Of a DNA stretch of 64,000 bases, positions 18,448 to 25,399 are shown in pieces. Origin of the DNA: Microcoleus sp. FACHB-831 (GTDB lineage: Bacteria > Cyanobacteriota > Cyanobacteriia > Cyanobacteriales > FACHB-T130). Both the position numbers and the translations under genes were made by a program. The notes beneath the pieces were generated by a model, which was not told the origin of the DNA, did not search any database, and saw only the letters and a list, made by a program, of their open reading frames with translations. Every line of letters starts with the position of its first letter. The first letter of the stretch is position 1. The stretch spans positions 310,001 through 374,000 of the forward strand of contig NZ_JACJON010000067.1 in NCBI RefSeq assembly GCF_014695585.1. The letters run 5' to 3'.

Positions 18448-19710
18448 ATGCACTTAAACACAGAATCCTCGGCTTTATCTCCCGAAAATTGGCCTTTTAG
18501 TCTAGAATTGCTTCCCCAACCTGCTTATTTAGTCGGGGGCGCGGTGCGCGATGCTTTGCTGGAGCGCCGCCGCGAGTATCTGGATTTAGATTTTGTCATC
18601 CCTACTGATGCGGTAAATACTGCTCGGAAAATTGCCGCTCATTACAATGCTGGATTTGTGTTGCTTGATGCGGATCGTCAAATTGCCAGAGTTGTGTTTA
18701 AGCACGCTACAGCTGATTTTGCTCAAGCCGAGGGCGGGAGCCTGGAAGCAGATTTGTACAGGCGGGACTATAGGATGAATGCGATCGCTTACAATCCCCG
18801 CACTGGTGAAATTATCGACCCCCTTGAAGGTTATGCCGATTTACAACAAGGCATTATTAGGATGGTTTCCGCTAAAAATCTACAAGACGACCCTTTAAGA
18901 TTGCTGCGGGGTTATCGCCAAGCTGCCCAACTAAATTTTAATATCGAGCCAGAAACTCGCTCCGCGATTAGTAAATTAGCACCGTTGCTATCTCAAATAG
19001 CAGCAGAGCGAGTGCGTGTAGAATTTAGCTATCTTTTGGGCATTCCGTTGGGGACTGTGTGGATAACTGCTGCTTTTTGGGATGGGTTACTACCAGTTTG
19101 GTTTCCTAATGTCACCCCAGAAAGTTTAGAGAAAATGGCAGCCGTTGACAGTTGGGCTGTGGCGCTGGCCGAAAGTTGGCCTGAGTTAAAAGCTGAGCTT
19201 TCTGCGGATATTCGCGGCACTATTAAAACAACTTTGTGGAGCGTTGCTAAACTTGCTACTTTGCTACCAGCATCACCCGAAGTAGCAGAAGAACAACTGT
19301 TCCGTTTAAAGTACAGTCGTGTTGAAATCCGGGCTGTTACTACTGTAATTAAATGTTTGCCGACTTTAATAAGCGGTGGAAATCCATCTGAGATGCCGTT
19401 GAGAGAACAATATTTTTTCTTTCGCGGGGCTGAAACAAATTTTTTGGCGATCGCTCTCTTGGCTGTAACATCTGGCGTGGAAGTTGATAGTATTGCTGGC
19501 CTAATTAATCGCTATCTTAATCCAGATGACCAAGTTGCCCATCCCACTCCACTTATTACGGGCAACGAGTTGATGGAAGCCCTAAAAATACCATCTGGAC
19601 AGCTAGTGGGTCAAATTTTGGGCGAGATCCAAGCTTCACGCGCCGAGGGCAAAATCTCCACTCCAGCAGAAGCTTTGGAATTTGCTTCCCAGCTACTTGA
19701 CACCAAGTAA
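18448..19710 (+). CDS. cca: CCA tRNA nucleotidyltransferase / poly(A) polymerase family
   Basis: 420 residues. Class II nucleotidyltransferase motifs: YLVGGAVRDALLERR (residues ~27-41), the metal-binding LDLDFVIP, the YRRDYRMNAIAYNP strand-helix and LQDDPLRLLRGYRQAAQLNF. The family adds or repairs the 3' CCA of tRNAs, or adds poly(A) tails in some paralogues; cyanobacteria may split A- and CC-adding activities. The stop is only 57 bases before the first of four tRNA-like RNA genes on the same strand, and two of the five RNAs of this locus lack an encoded 3' CCA, so a functional link is plausible but unproven. Confidence 0.9.
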   Translation: MHLNTESSALSPENWPFSLELLPQPAYLVGGAVRDALLERRREYLDLDFVIPTDAVNTARKIAAHYNAGFVLLDADRQIARVVFKHATADFAQAEGGSLEADLYRRDYRMNAIAYNPRTGEIIDPLEGYADLQQGIIRMVSAKNLQDDPLRLLRGYRQAAQLNFNIEPETRSAISKLAPLLSQIAAERVRVEFSYLLGIPLGTVWITAAFWDGLLPVWFPNVTPESLEKMAAVDSWAVALAESWPELKAELSADIRGTIKTTLWSVAKLATLLPASPEVAEEQLFRLKYSRVEIRAVTTVIKCLPTLISGGNPSEMPLREQYFFFRGAETNFLAIALLAVTSGVEVDSIAGLINRYLNPDDQVAHPTPLITGNELMEALKIPSGQLVGQILGEIQASRAEGKISTPAEALEFASQLLDTK

Positions 19711-19766
19711 TCTATATACTACATTAGTAATACAAACAGGTTTTCAAGTAGGAGTTAGCGTTTTTT

Positions 19767-19899
19767 GTGGCGGGTAGCTCAATTGGTTAGAGCGCCATCC
19801 TTGCCTTGACGGGCCGATATGTCGAGGGTTATCAATAGAATTAAAAATCCTTGACATACTTCCGGAGGCTGCGGGTTCGAGTCCCGTTCCGCTACACCA
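19767..19899 (+). ncRNA. tRNA-like Y RNA, copy 1
   Basis: The 5' strand GTGGCGGG pairs with TCCGCTAC (19888-19895) as an 8-bp acceptor stem, followed by A and encoded CCA (19897-19899). The D arm GCTC/GAGC (19777-19793) and the T arm GCGGG-TTCGAGT-CCCGT (19871-19887) are canonical. About 77 bases stand where an anticodon arm and variable loop should be: CTTGCC (19800-19805), GGGCCGA (19811-19817), then TGTCGAGG pairing with CCTTGACA (19820-19827/19849-19856) and carrying the conserved GAGGGTTATC. GCC/GGC and TCC/GGA pairs close this insert. No anticodon loop exists, so it cannot decode. The motifs resemble the Ro-binding part of Y RNAs and the Ro gene is downstream. Alternative: a tRNA remnant. 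Confidence 0.8.
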
Positions 19900-19905
19900 A
19901 ATAAC

Positions 19906-19945
19906 TTTAGATTTTAGATTGAAGCTAAAATCTAAAATCCAAAAT
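19906..19945 (+). repeat. heptanucleotide-repeat hairpin between RNA copies 1 and 2
   Basis: TTTAGATTTTAG (19906-19917) pairs over 12 bp with CTAAAATCTAAA (19925-19936), followed by more AAAATCC units. Closely related hairpins follow copy 2 (about 20091-20136) and copy 3 (about 20306-20330). The same word family (AATCCAAAATCC) also appears inside cobN and the 815-residue kinase gene. In the RNA cluster these hairpins could act as processing or pausing signals. Confidence 0.7.
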
Positions 19946-19957
19946 CGCAAATTTCAT

Positions 19958-20087
19958 GTGGCGGGTAGCTCAGTTGGTAGAGTTCCAAACATCCTTAATT
20001 CATAACTTGTCCGAAAGGGCCGACGATTTGAGGGTTATCGACTATTAATCGAGGGGTCGCGGGTTCGAGTCCCGCCCCGCTACACCA
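19958..20087 (+). ncRNA. tRNA-like Y RNA, copy 2
   Basis: The 8-bp acceptor stem GTGGCGGG/CCCGCTAC is followed by A and encoded CCA (20085-20087). The D arm is GCTC-AGTTGGTA-GAGT; the T arm GCGGG-TTCGAGT-CCCGC is perfect. The insert replacing the anticodon arm has CTT (20006-20008), then GTCC-GAAA-GGGC as a 4-bp stem with a GNRA tetraloop (20009-20020), the CG step and then A, and the conserved GAGGGTTATC (20030-20039). CGATT/AATCG pair around that block. No anticodon is present. It lies 58 bases after copy 1 and is probably co-transcribed with the Ro gene. Confidence 0.8.
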
Positions 20088-20159
20088 AACAATTTTAGAT
20101 TTTAGATTTTAGATTGTGGCTAAAATCCAAAATCTTCAATTCCTAATACAAAATATCAT

Positions 20160-20297
20160 GTGGTGGGTAGCCAAGCGGTAAGGCAGCGGACTGGTTCGCC
20201 AGTCATTCCTCGATCGACTCTTGCCTTAAGGGCCGAAAGATTGAGGGTTATCTTTGGGTGACGCGATCGCAGGTTCAAATCCTGCCCCACTACACCA
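20160..20297 (+). ncRNA. tRNA-like Y RNA, copy 3 (tRNA-Gln-like body)
   Basis: The acceptor stem GTGGTGGG/CCCACTAC is followed by A and encoded CCA. The D arm (GCCAAGCGGTAAGGC) and the following AGCGGACT look like a tRNA-Gln body. A perfect 6-bp hairpin GACTGG-TTCG-CCAGTC (20189-20204) stands where the anticodon arm belongs, but its loop is the stable UUCG tetraloop, so there is no anticodon. The Ro-type module sits in the variable-arm position: CTTGCC (20220-20225), GGCCGAAAG (20231-20239), GAGGGTTATC (20243-20252), closed by CGATCG/CGATCG (20211-20216/20264-20269). The T arm GCAGG-TTCAAAT-CCTGC is canonical. This copy matches the Y RNA core words best. Confidence 0.82.
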
Positions 20298-20348
20298 ATT
20301 AATTTTAGATTTTAGATTGGGGCTAAAATCCACGATCGCAAATTTCAT

Positions 20349-20476
20349 GTGGCGGGTAGCTCAGTTGGTAGAGCGCCAAAAACATCCTTAATTCACACCT
20401 TGTCCGAAATGGCCGAAGAGTTGAGGGTTATCGACTCAAAATCGGGTAGTCGCAGGTTCAAGTCCTGCTCCGCCAC
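20349..20476 (+). ncRNA. tRNA-like Y RNA, copy 4
   Basis: The 8-bp acceptor stem GTGGCGGG/TCCGCCAC ends at 20476 and is followed directly by TTTTT; there is no encoded CCA. The D arm GCTC-AGTTGGTA-GAGC and T arm GCAGG-TTCAAGT-CCTGC are canonical. The insert has CTTGTC (20399-20404), a short loop, GGCCGAAG (20411-20418) and GAGTTG-AGGGTTAT-CGACTC (20418-20437), a hairpin that displays the conserved GGGTTAT in its loop. The Ro gene starts 38 bases later. A CCA would have to be added by an enzyme if one is present at all. Confidence 0.8.
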
Positions 20477-20514
20477 TTTTTATTATTGCCCCAATGGGGC
20501 CGGGAGAGTGACAA

Positions 20515-22119
20515 ATGAACTATAAATTCTTCACTCAAAAGAAGACTGGAACACCACAAACTCAGCCGATTCCTGGACGCGAATCAGAGATGATTCAGGG
20601 ACGTTCGGGCGGGTTTATGTTCGATGCTGGTAGCTGGAATATGGTGCGGCGCGGCCTCTTGATTGGTACGGCAAAAAGCACATATTATGCTGGCAAGCGG
20701 GAATTAACTGAGGATTTTGTAGAAGTTTTAAAGGGAGCGATCGCAGAAAATCCCAGCCGAGTTGCAGAAGAAATTATCTACGCTAGCGACGGACGCGCCA
20801 TCAACAACAGCGCCCCCATTTTTGCCCTCGTTTTGCTATCAATGGGAGAAACACCCGAAGCAAAAAAGGCATTTCAAGAAATCTTCCCCGCTGTCGTCCG
20901 TACTGGAAGCCACTTCTACGAATGGCTGAACTACACCAAATCCATGCGCGGATTTGGTAAAGTTATTCGCGAAGTTGGTAAAACTTGGCTATCGCGTGAA
21001 GATATCCAAGGTTTAGCTTACCAACTGTTGAAATATCAGCAGCGTCAAGGCTTCTCGCACCGCGATGCATTGCGACTCTTCCACGTCAAACCAGATACAG
21101 AAGAGCGCAGACAACTGTTTGAATGGGTTGTCAAAGGTTGGGAAGAATTGCCAGCCGAAATACCCTCACCAGCGTTAGCTCAAATTTGGTGGTACGAGTG
21201 GTTGAAGCGCAATCCCGAACAAACCCATCAAGCCATTTCCCAAGGTCATCTTACCCACGAAATGGCCGCACCTGTTGGCAAAATGGACAAGCAAGCATGG
21301 CAGTTGTTGTTCAACGAAATGCCAATCGGTGCAATGCTTCGCCACTTGGGTTCGCTAACTGAAATTGGAGTATTGCGGACAGATGAACCAGCAAATATAG
21401 ACCGCGTTGAAGCTATTCTCAACGACAAAGAACGTCTGCGAAAAGGCCGCATTCACCCAATTGACGTATTAAAAGCCCTCAAAACTTATAAGTCAGGGGG
21501 ACGATTGGGACGAAGCCAGAAAAATTGGAATCCCGTAAGCCGAATTGGGGACATTTTGGAAAAGGCAGTTGAGTTGTCTTTTGATGTTGTAGAACCAACT
21601 GGCAAAGTCTTCATGCACGCCGTAGATATTTCTGGATCGATGTCTGGTGGTGTGGTGAATTCAGTTAATTTGAGTTGCTGCGAGATTGCTACAACAATGG
21701 CACTCGTAACAGCAAAAACCGAGAAAAATTACATGATTCGCGGCTTCTCTACCGAGTTCCGCGACTTGGATATAACTGCCAAGGATAGCTTTAGTTCGGC
21801 TGTTGCAAAAGCTAGCAACCAAAGCTTCGGAGGAACTGATGCTTCTGTTGCTTACAAATGGATGACTAAGAATAAGTTCAAGGCAGATGTAATCTGTTTT
21901 TGGACAGACTCAGAATCATGGGCGGGAAATAGTCATCCTAGTCAAGCGTTGGCTGAGTATCGCAAGAAAGTCAACAAAGACATCAAAGCTGTCTATGTCA
22001 CTCTTGCGCCTTATCAACTCACGCTAGTAGATCCTAAAGATCCCCTTTCTTGGGATTTGGGTGGATTCGACCCAGGCGCACCGCGCCTCATCCAAATGTT
22101 AGCAACAGATGGGCTTTAA
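20515..22119 (+). CDS. rsr: Ro60 orthologue Rsr (TROVE + vWA domains)
   Basis: 534 residues. It begins MNYKFFTQKKTGTPQTQPIPGRE after a GGGAG ribosome binding site. Residues ~20-350 form the TROVE HEAT-repeat ring (typical RFLIGTAKSTYYAGKREL-type segment near 50, and TEIGVLR, IHPIDVLKALKTYKSG). A von Willebrand A domain follows with the MIDAS motif DISGSMS at ~370 and GGTDAS at ~440. Ro proteins bind Y RNAs on the outer ring surface and misfolded RNA ends in the cavity, acting in RNA quality control and stress survival. The four tRNA-like RNAs directly upstream and one downstream are the likely Y RNA partners. The match over the whole length makes this call very secure. Confidence 0.95.
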   Translation: MNYKFFTQKKTGTPQTQPIPGRESEMIQGRSGGFMFDAGSWNMVRRGLLIGTAKSTYYAGKRELTEDFVEVLKGAIAENPSRVAEEIIYASDGRAINNSAPIFALVLLSMGETPEAKKAFQEIFPAVVRTGSHFYEWLNYTKSMRGFGKVIREVGKTWLSREDIQGLAYQLLKYQQRQGFSHRDALRLFHVKPDTEERRQLFEWVVKGWEELPAEIPSPALAQIWWYEWLKRNPEQTHQAISQGHLTHEMAAPVGKMDKQAWQLLFNEMPIGAMLRHLGSLTEIGVLRTDEPANIDRVEAILNDKERLRKGRIHPIDVLKALKTYKSGGRLGRSQKNWNPVSRIGDILEKAVELSFDVVEPTGKVFMHAVDISGSMSGGVVNSVNLSCCEIATTMALVTAKTEKNYMIRGFSTEFRDLDITAKDSFSSAVAKASNQSFGGTDASVAYKWMTKNKFKADVICFWTDSESWAGNSHPSQALAEYRKKVNKDIKAVYVTLAPYQLTLVDPKDPLSWDLGGFDPGAPRLIQMLATDGL

Positions 22120-22151
22120 CTAACATTTTGCACCATTATTTCGACACTGGA

Positions 22152-22220
22152 GAGGCAGCAGACCATTGAGCATCGTTCCCAGGTTCAGCCTGGGAATGAG
22201 AATTAGTGGGCTGCTGCCTC
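22152..22220. repeat. two-tier palindrome after rsr
   Basis: GAGGCAGCAG (22152-22161) pairs with CTGCTGCCTC (22211-22220), and inside lies TTCCCAGG/CCTGGGAA (22176-22183/22189-22196), the same palindrome as at 16385-16406. It lies between the Ro gene and RNA copy 5 and could form a strong transcript hairpin, although no T-run follows. Confidence 0.6.
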
Positions 22221-22259
22221 AATGTGCCAATGGTGTTAGATATGGGCTATAACAGAATT

Positions 22260-22530
22260 GTGGCGGGTGGCGAAAATGGAACAGACCCCTTGGTTCGCCC
22301 CTTGCCCTTACGGGCCGCAGATTTGAGGGTTATTTCAATCCCTGATAGGGATTGTTACATTGCCACCTTAGCCCCAATAATTTAACCCCTGATAGGTATT
22401 TAAGAATATCCTACCATATCCCCCGGCTTGGGAAGGCCAGCTATATCCAAATGAAAACCCCTATAACGCGAAGGACTCAGAATCCTTTGAGCGCAAGTCT
22501 GTGCAGGTTCAAATCCTGCCCCGCCGCACC
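22260..22530 (+). ncRNA. tRNA-Leu(CAG)-like Y RNA, copy 5
   Basis: The 5' GTGGCGGG pairs with CCCGCCGC at the 3' end (8 bp). A Leu-type D region (TGGCGAAAATGGAACAGAC) follows, then about 180 inserted bases, then a full tRNA-Leu 3' part: anticodon stem AAGGA/TCCTT (22471-22487) with loop CTCAGAA and anticodon CAG, a class II variable arm (TGAGCGCAAGTCTG), and T arm GCAGG-TTCAAAT-CCTGC. The insert starts with the Ro-type module: CTT-GCCC-TTAC-GGGC (22301-22315), CG, then GAGGGTTAT (22325-22333). The remaining ~130 bases are unexplained and include an AATCCCT/AGGGATT hairpin. No CCA is encoded. It could be a Y RNA, or a tRNA-Leu from which the insert is removed. Confidence 0.7.
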
Positions 22531-22540
22531 TAAATTTTGA

Positions 22541-22867
22541 CTATCAGCTAATAATTTTTATAGGCGATAAGTGGTTTTATTATCATGAATAGAAAAATGA
22601 TATTTCCCCTAATATTTTTACTATTTCAAATACTTTATCTTTGCAAGAGCGTGCGGATTATATTGCTTTAACAGAAAGTATTGGCTACACAGATGCTCCT
22701 ATAAATACAGGTAGTAAATTTGATATAAACTCAAATATTCGCAACACTACCCGCAGAATTATTGATAATCAAGGACGTACAGCCAATTTGCCGATTCATG
22801 TGGCATATTATGTCCCCAATACTATAGATAATTGGCGTGCAATCGGTTTTAACGAGCGCTTGTGTTT
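22541..22867 (+). other. unassigned stretch with an open frame of unknown meaning
   Basis: Between RNA copy 5 and the GrpB gene. A frame open from 22593 reads into the GrpB 3' end on the other strand; its residues include QERADYIALTESIGYTDAP and NLPIHVAYYVPNTIDNW, which look protein-like in composition. There is no ATG or ribosome binding site at its beginning. It may be a fragment of a decayed gene. No family recognised. Confidence 0.25.
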
Positions 22868-23383
22868 TTACGCTTCTTGTCGCCACTTTCTAGCCTTAGC
22901 AAGCAACTCGATAATTAAAGGTGCTTTGCTACTGATGTAACCTTCCCTATCCAGTTGAAAGGGTACAGCTAACTTTCGCTTCAATGCTTCATATTCCTTC
23001 GCCGCTTCTGGGTGCGTTCTGAGAAAGTCACGAAACAGAAGCTGATATTCCCAAACCTCATTTCCCAATTTCACAAAATGTAAATGGTGCGTGCGGGGCA
23101 TCCCTTTGCGAAAAAAGCGCCGCCCTGGAACACCCGCCTCGCCTTCGTAAACATAGCCGAGTTTCTCTAGGGCTTTGATGTGCGTGTCGCTTGGTTGTAG
23201 TTGCTTCGCGCCCACCAAAATGTCGATAATGGGTTTGGCTGCAAGTCCTGGCACTGAGGTACTGCCAATGTGTTGGATGTCTAAGATGGCATCACCGAGG
23301 GCGTTGAGAATATGCGGCTTTTCTTGCTCAAATTGTATAGGCCAAAAATCGTCGTAATCAACGACTTGAATGATATCTTCCAT
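22868..23383 (-). CDS. GrpB / UPF0157 family protein
   Basis: 171 residues with the family pattern: YDDFWPIQFEQEKPHI near the start, the nucleotidyltransferase-like core IQHIGSTSVPGLAAKPIIDILV (residues ~37-58), GRRFFRKG and HHLHFVKLGNEVWEYQLLFRDFLRTHPEAAKEYEALKR. GrpB proteins have a nucleotidyltransferase fold; the substrate is not known for most. It ends convergent with the RNA cluster and is followed 22 bases on by a flavoprotein gene on the same strand. Confidence 0.88.
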   Translation of the reverse strand: MEDIIQVVDYDDFWPIQFEQEKPHILNALGDAILDIQHIGSTSVPGLAAKPIIDILVGAKQLQPSDTHIKALEKLGYVYEGEAGVPGRRFFRKGMPRTHHLHFVKLGNEVWEYQLLFRDFLRTHPEAAKEYEALKRKLAVPFQLDREGYISSKAPLIIELLAKARKWRQEA

Positions 23384-23405
23384 ACCACTAGCACACCATT
23401 TTAAA

Positions 23406-24473
23406 CTATGCGATCGCTTCCCAAAAACTATCTCCCGATAAGGGCAAATGTTGCAGTTTACTGTTAATCTGAACGGCAGCAGCTAATCCAGAATTCATAG
23501 CACTTTCAATTAAATTTACCCCACACCAATCGCCACAACAAACTAGGGGTAATGTTGTCGCCGCATCTAGGCAATCCCGATCCAAAGGGCTACTAGGAAA
23601 TGCATAACGCCAGCGGTGGATTTGCAACCAATCTGGAGAATCAAGCCAAGGAACTAGCAACTCCGCTGCACGAGATAACATTTCTTGTGCAACTGGATTT
23701 AAATCTTCGGAATCCAAGTAACGATTAGCAAATTCAGCGCTACTTTGCAAAACAAAAACAGGCGACTGTGAATCTAAGCGTTTGCTGCTATCTAAACCTA
23801 TCCAACCTAAGTGAGAATCGTTAGTAAAAGTAATTGCTTTCCACCCTAAATTTTCCGTACTTTGCCCTGAATAACCAGCCATTACACTAAGGCTGGGATA
23901 AAATTCGACAGACCGCAGACTATCTAGAAATGCTGATGATAAACTAGCTTCCGCTAAAGGTTCTAGTAACATCAAAGCTTGAGGCGCTGGAATAGCTACC
24001 ACTACCGCCGCTGCTGTTAATTCCTTGGATATTTCATCTGTGGAATCGAAAGTGAAATGCCAAGTATTTTTATCGGTAGGATTAATAGCCTGAACTCGTT
24101 GATTGAAGCGAATATCTAAATCTGTAGCGAGAAATTTAGCGATCGCACTCATCCCCATCGGTGCTACATATCTAGGATATTGCTTTCCCGGTTGCAACTG
24201 GCGATCGCTTCCCATCTCATAAACAGTATCCGTCCAAACTCGACATATCGACTTAGCACACAACACCTCAACCAGCTTTTGCACCAACTCGCCTTGAGGC
24301 TTAAGGTAGCACGCCCCATGATCCGCGAAGGTTCCGTGCAATCGCCTCGTAGCAACACGTCCACCAACTCCGCGAGACTTGTCAACAACGACAACACTAT
24401 AGCCAGCTTGCTGCAACTGCTTGGCGCAAGTCAACCCAGCTATACCAGCACCAATCACCACTACATCAGACAC
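23406..24473 (-). CDS. renalase-like FAD-dependent amine oxidase family protein
   Basis: 355 residues. The N-terminal Rossmann FAD motif is VVIGAGIAGLTCAKQLQQAGYSVVVVDKSRGVGGRVATRR (residues ~4-43). The body has the amine oxidase pattern and the C-terminus LPLVCCGDWCGVNLIESAMNSGLAAAVQI closes the FAD site. Bacterial renalase-like enzymes oxidise isomeric dihydro-NAD(P)H or act on unknown amines; the substrate here is not determined. Cytoplasmic, no signal peptide. It is divergent from the YaaW-type gene. Confidence 0.85.
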   Translation of the reverse strand: MSDVVVIGAGIAGLTCAKQLQQAGYSVVVVDKSRGVGGRVATRRLHGTFADHGACYLKPQGELVQKLVEVLCAKSICRVWTDTVYEMGSDRQLQPGKQYPRYVAPMGMSAIAKFLATDLDIRFNQRVQAINPTDKNTWHFTFDSTDEISKELTAAAVVVAIPAPQALMLLEPLAEASLSSAFLDSLRSVEFYPSLSVMAGYSGQSTENLGWKAITFTNDSHLGWIGLDSSKRLDSQSPVFVLQSSAEFANRYLDSEDLNPVAQEMLSRAAELLVPWLDSPDWLQIHRWRYAFPSSPLDRDCLDAATTLPLVCCGDWCGVNLIESAMNSGLAAAVQINSKLQHLPLSGDSFWEAIA

Positions 24474-24546
24474 AAGTAATATCCCTCTCTGTTCTAATTA
24501 GTAGAATAAGGGACAGAAGACCGCTGGGGTTTGGGAGGACTAAACA

Positions 24547-25389
24547 TTGGACGAACTGAGATCGGCGCTAGAGTTAGCTACAGAAGAAGAGTTGCAGGGA
24601 TTGACGGAAATTTTGTTCCGTCGCCAGTTTAACCCCCTCGATTACGTGCAGACACCTGAACCGATAGATGTCCAAAGCCTAGATCGCGAAGAATGGATGG
24701 ATGCTATTGAGGAGAGATATCGCTTTTTGGCAGCAGATGGGTTAACGGTACTGCGGGGACGCACAAGCGAAGTAAGCTATCGGCAAACTTTGATTCAGGT
24801 GTGTCGTTACCTGAAAATTCCCTACTCCAGAAGGCTTTCGACGACGGATATAGAGGCTGAGATATTCCTCAACCTGATGGGTAGGGCGTGGAAGCAAATG
24901 CCCAACAAAGAGAAGAGAAGCTTGACGGCAAGAGTACAGCGATCGCTACAAGAATCGCAACTCGCCCACCCCTTGCCAGTGCATTTGCAGCACGATCCGA
25001 TGGCTTTACTGGCAAAAGGTGGCAGCGCGATCGCTGTTAGTTCTATACTCAAGCCCATACTACTAAAGCAAATGGCTAGCCAGTTTGCCATTCATTTCGC
25101 TACCTACCAAGTTGCCAAAGATGCCGTCGTCGCTGGTGGCGCAGCAGTAGCAAACCAGTTTCAGCATTACCTCGCGCTTCAGACAGCGAAGCGGGGGATG
25201 GCGGTGAGTGCAGCGCGTTATGGTGCGGCGCGGAGTGTGTTGGCCTTGTTGGGGCCAGCGATGTGGGGATGGTTTTTTGCAGATTTAGGATGGAGAGCGA
25301 TCGCTACCAACTACGGTCGCATCATCCCGATCATCTTCACCCTAGCTCAAATTCGCCTTACCCGTTCCGAGTGTTGGGAATTAGCATAA
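24547..25389 (+). CDS. YaaW-type (UPF0174) protein
   Basis: 280 residues, starting at TTG 24547, preceded by GGGAGG at a good distance. The N-terminal part (DELRSALELATEEELQGLTEILFRRQFNPLDY) and the middle EAEIFLNLMGRAWKQMPNKEK match the YaaW/DUF3944-like family. The C-terminal half is rich in small hydrophobic residues (AKDAVVAGGAAVANQ, SVLALLGPAMWGWFFADLGWRAI), suggesting membrane association. The function is unknown. It is 10 bases from the next gene and likely co-transcribed. Confidence 0.75.
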   Translation: MDELRSALELATEEELQGLTEILFRRQFNPLDYVQTPEPIDVQSLDREEWMDAIEERYRFLAADGLTVLRGRTSEVSYRQTLIQVCRYLKIPYSRRLSTTDIEAEIFLNLMGRAWKQMPNKEKRSLTARVQRSLQESQLAHPLPVHLQHDPMALLAKGGSAIAVSSILKPILLKQMASQFAIHFATYQVAKDAVVAGGAAVANQFQHYLALQTAKRGMAVSAARYGAARSVLALLGPAMWGWFFADLGWRAIATNYGRIIPIIFTLAQIRLTRSECWELA

Positions 25390-25399
25390 ATACATTTGA

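Noticed and set aside
19767-20476. Four ordinary tRNA genes
   Set aside because: D and T arms are canonical, but no copy has a normal 7-base anticodon loop at the right place, and 70-80 bases are inserted. Copies 1, 2 and 4 have no anticodon arm at all.
22260-22530. Group I intron in tRNA-Leu, as known in cyanobacteria
   Set aside because: The known intron sits in the anticodon loop of tRNA-Leu(UAA) and is larger with a conserved core. Here the insert lies before an intact anticodon arm of a CAG isoacceptor and I see no group I core.
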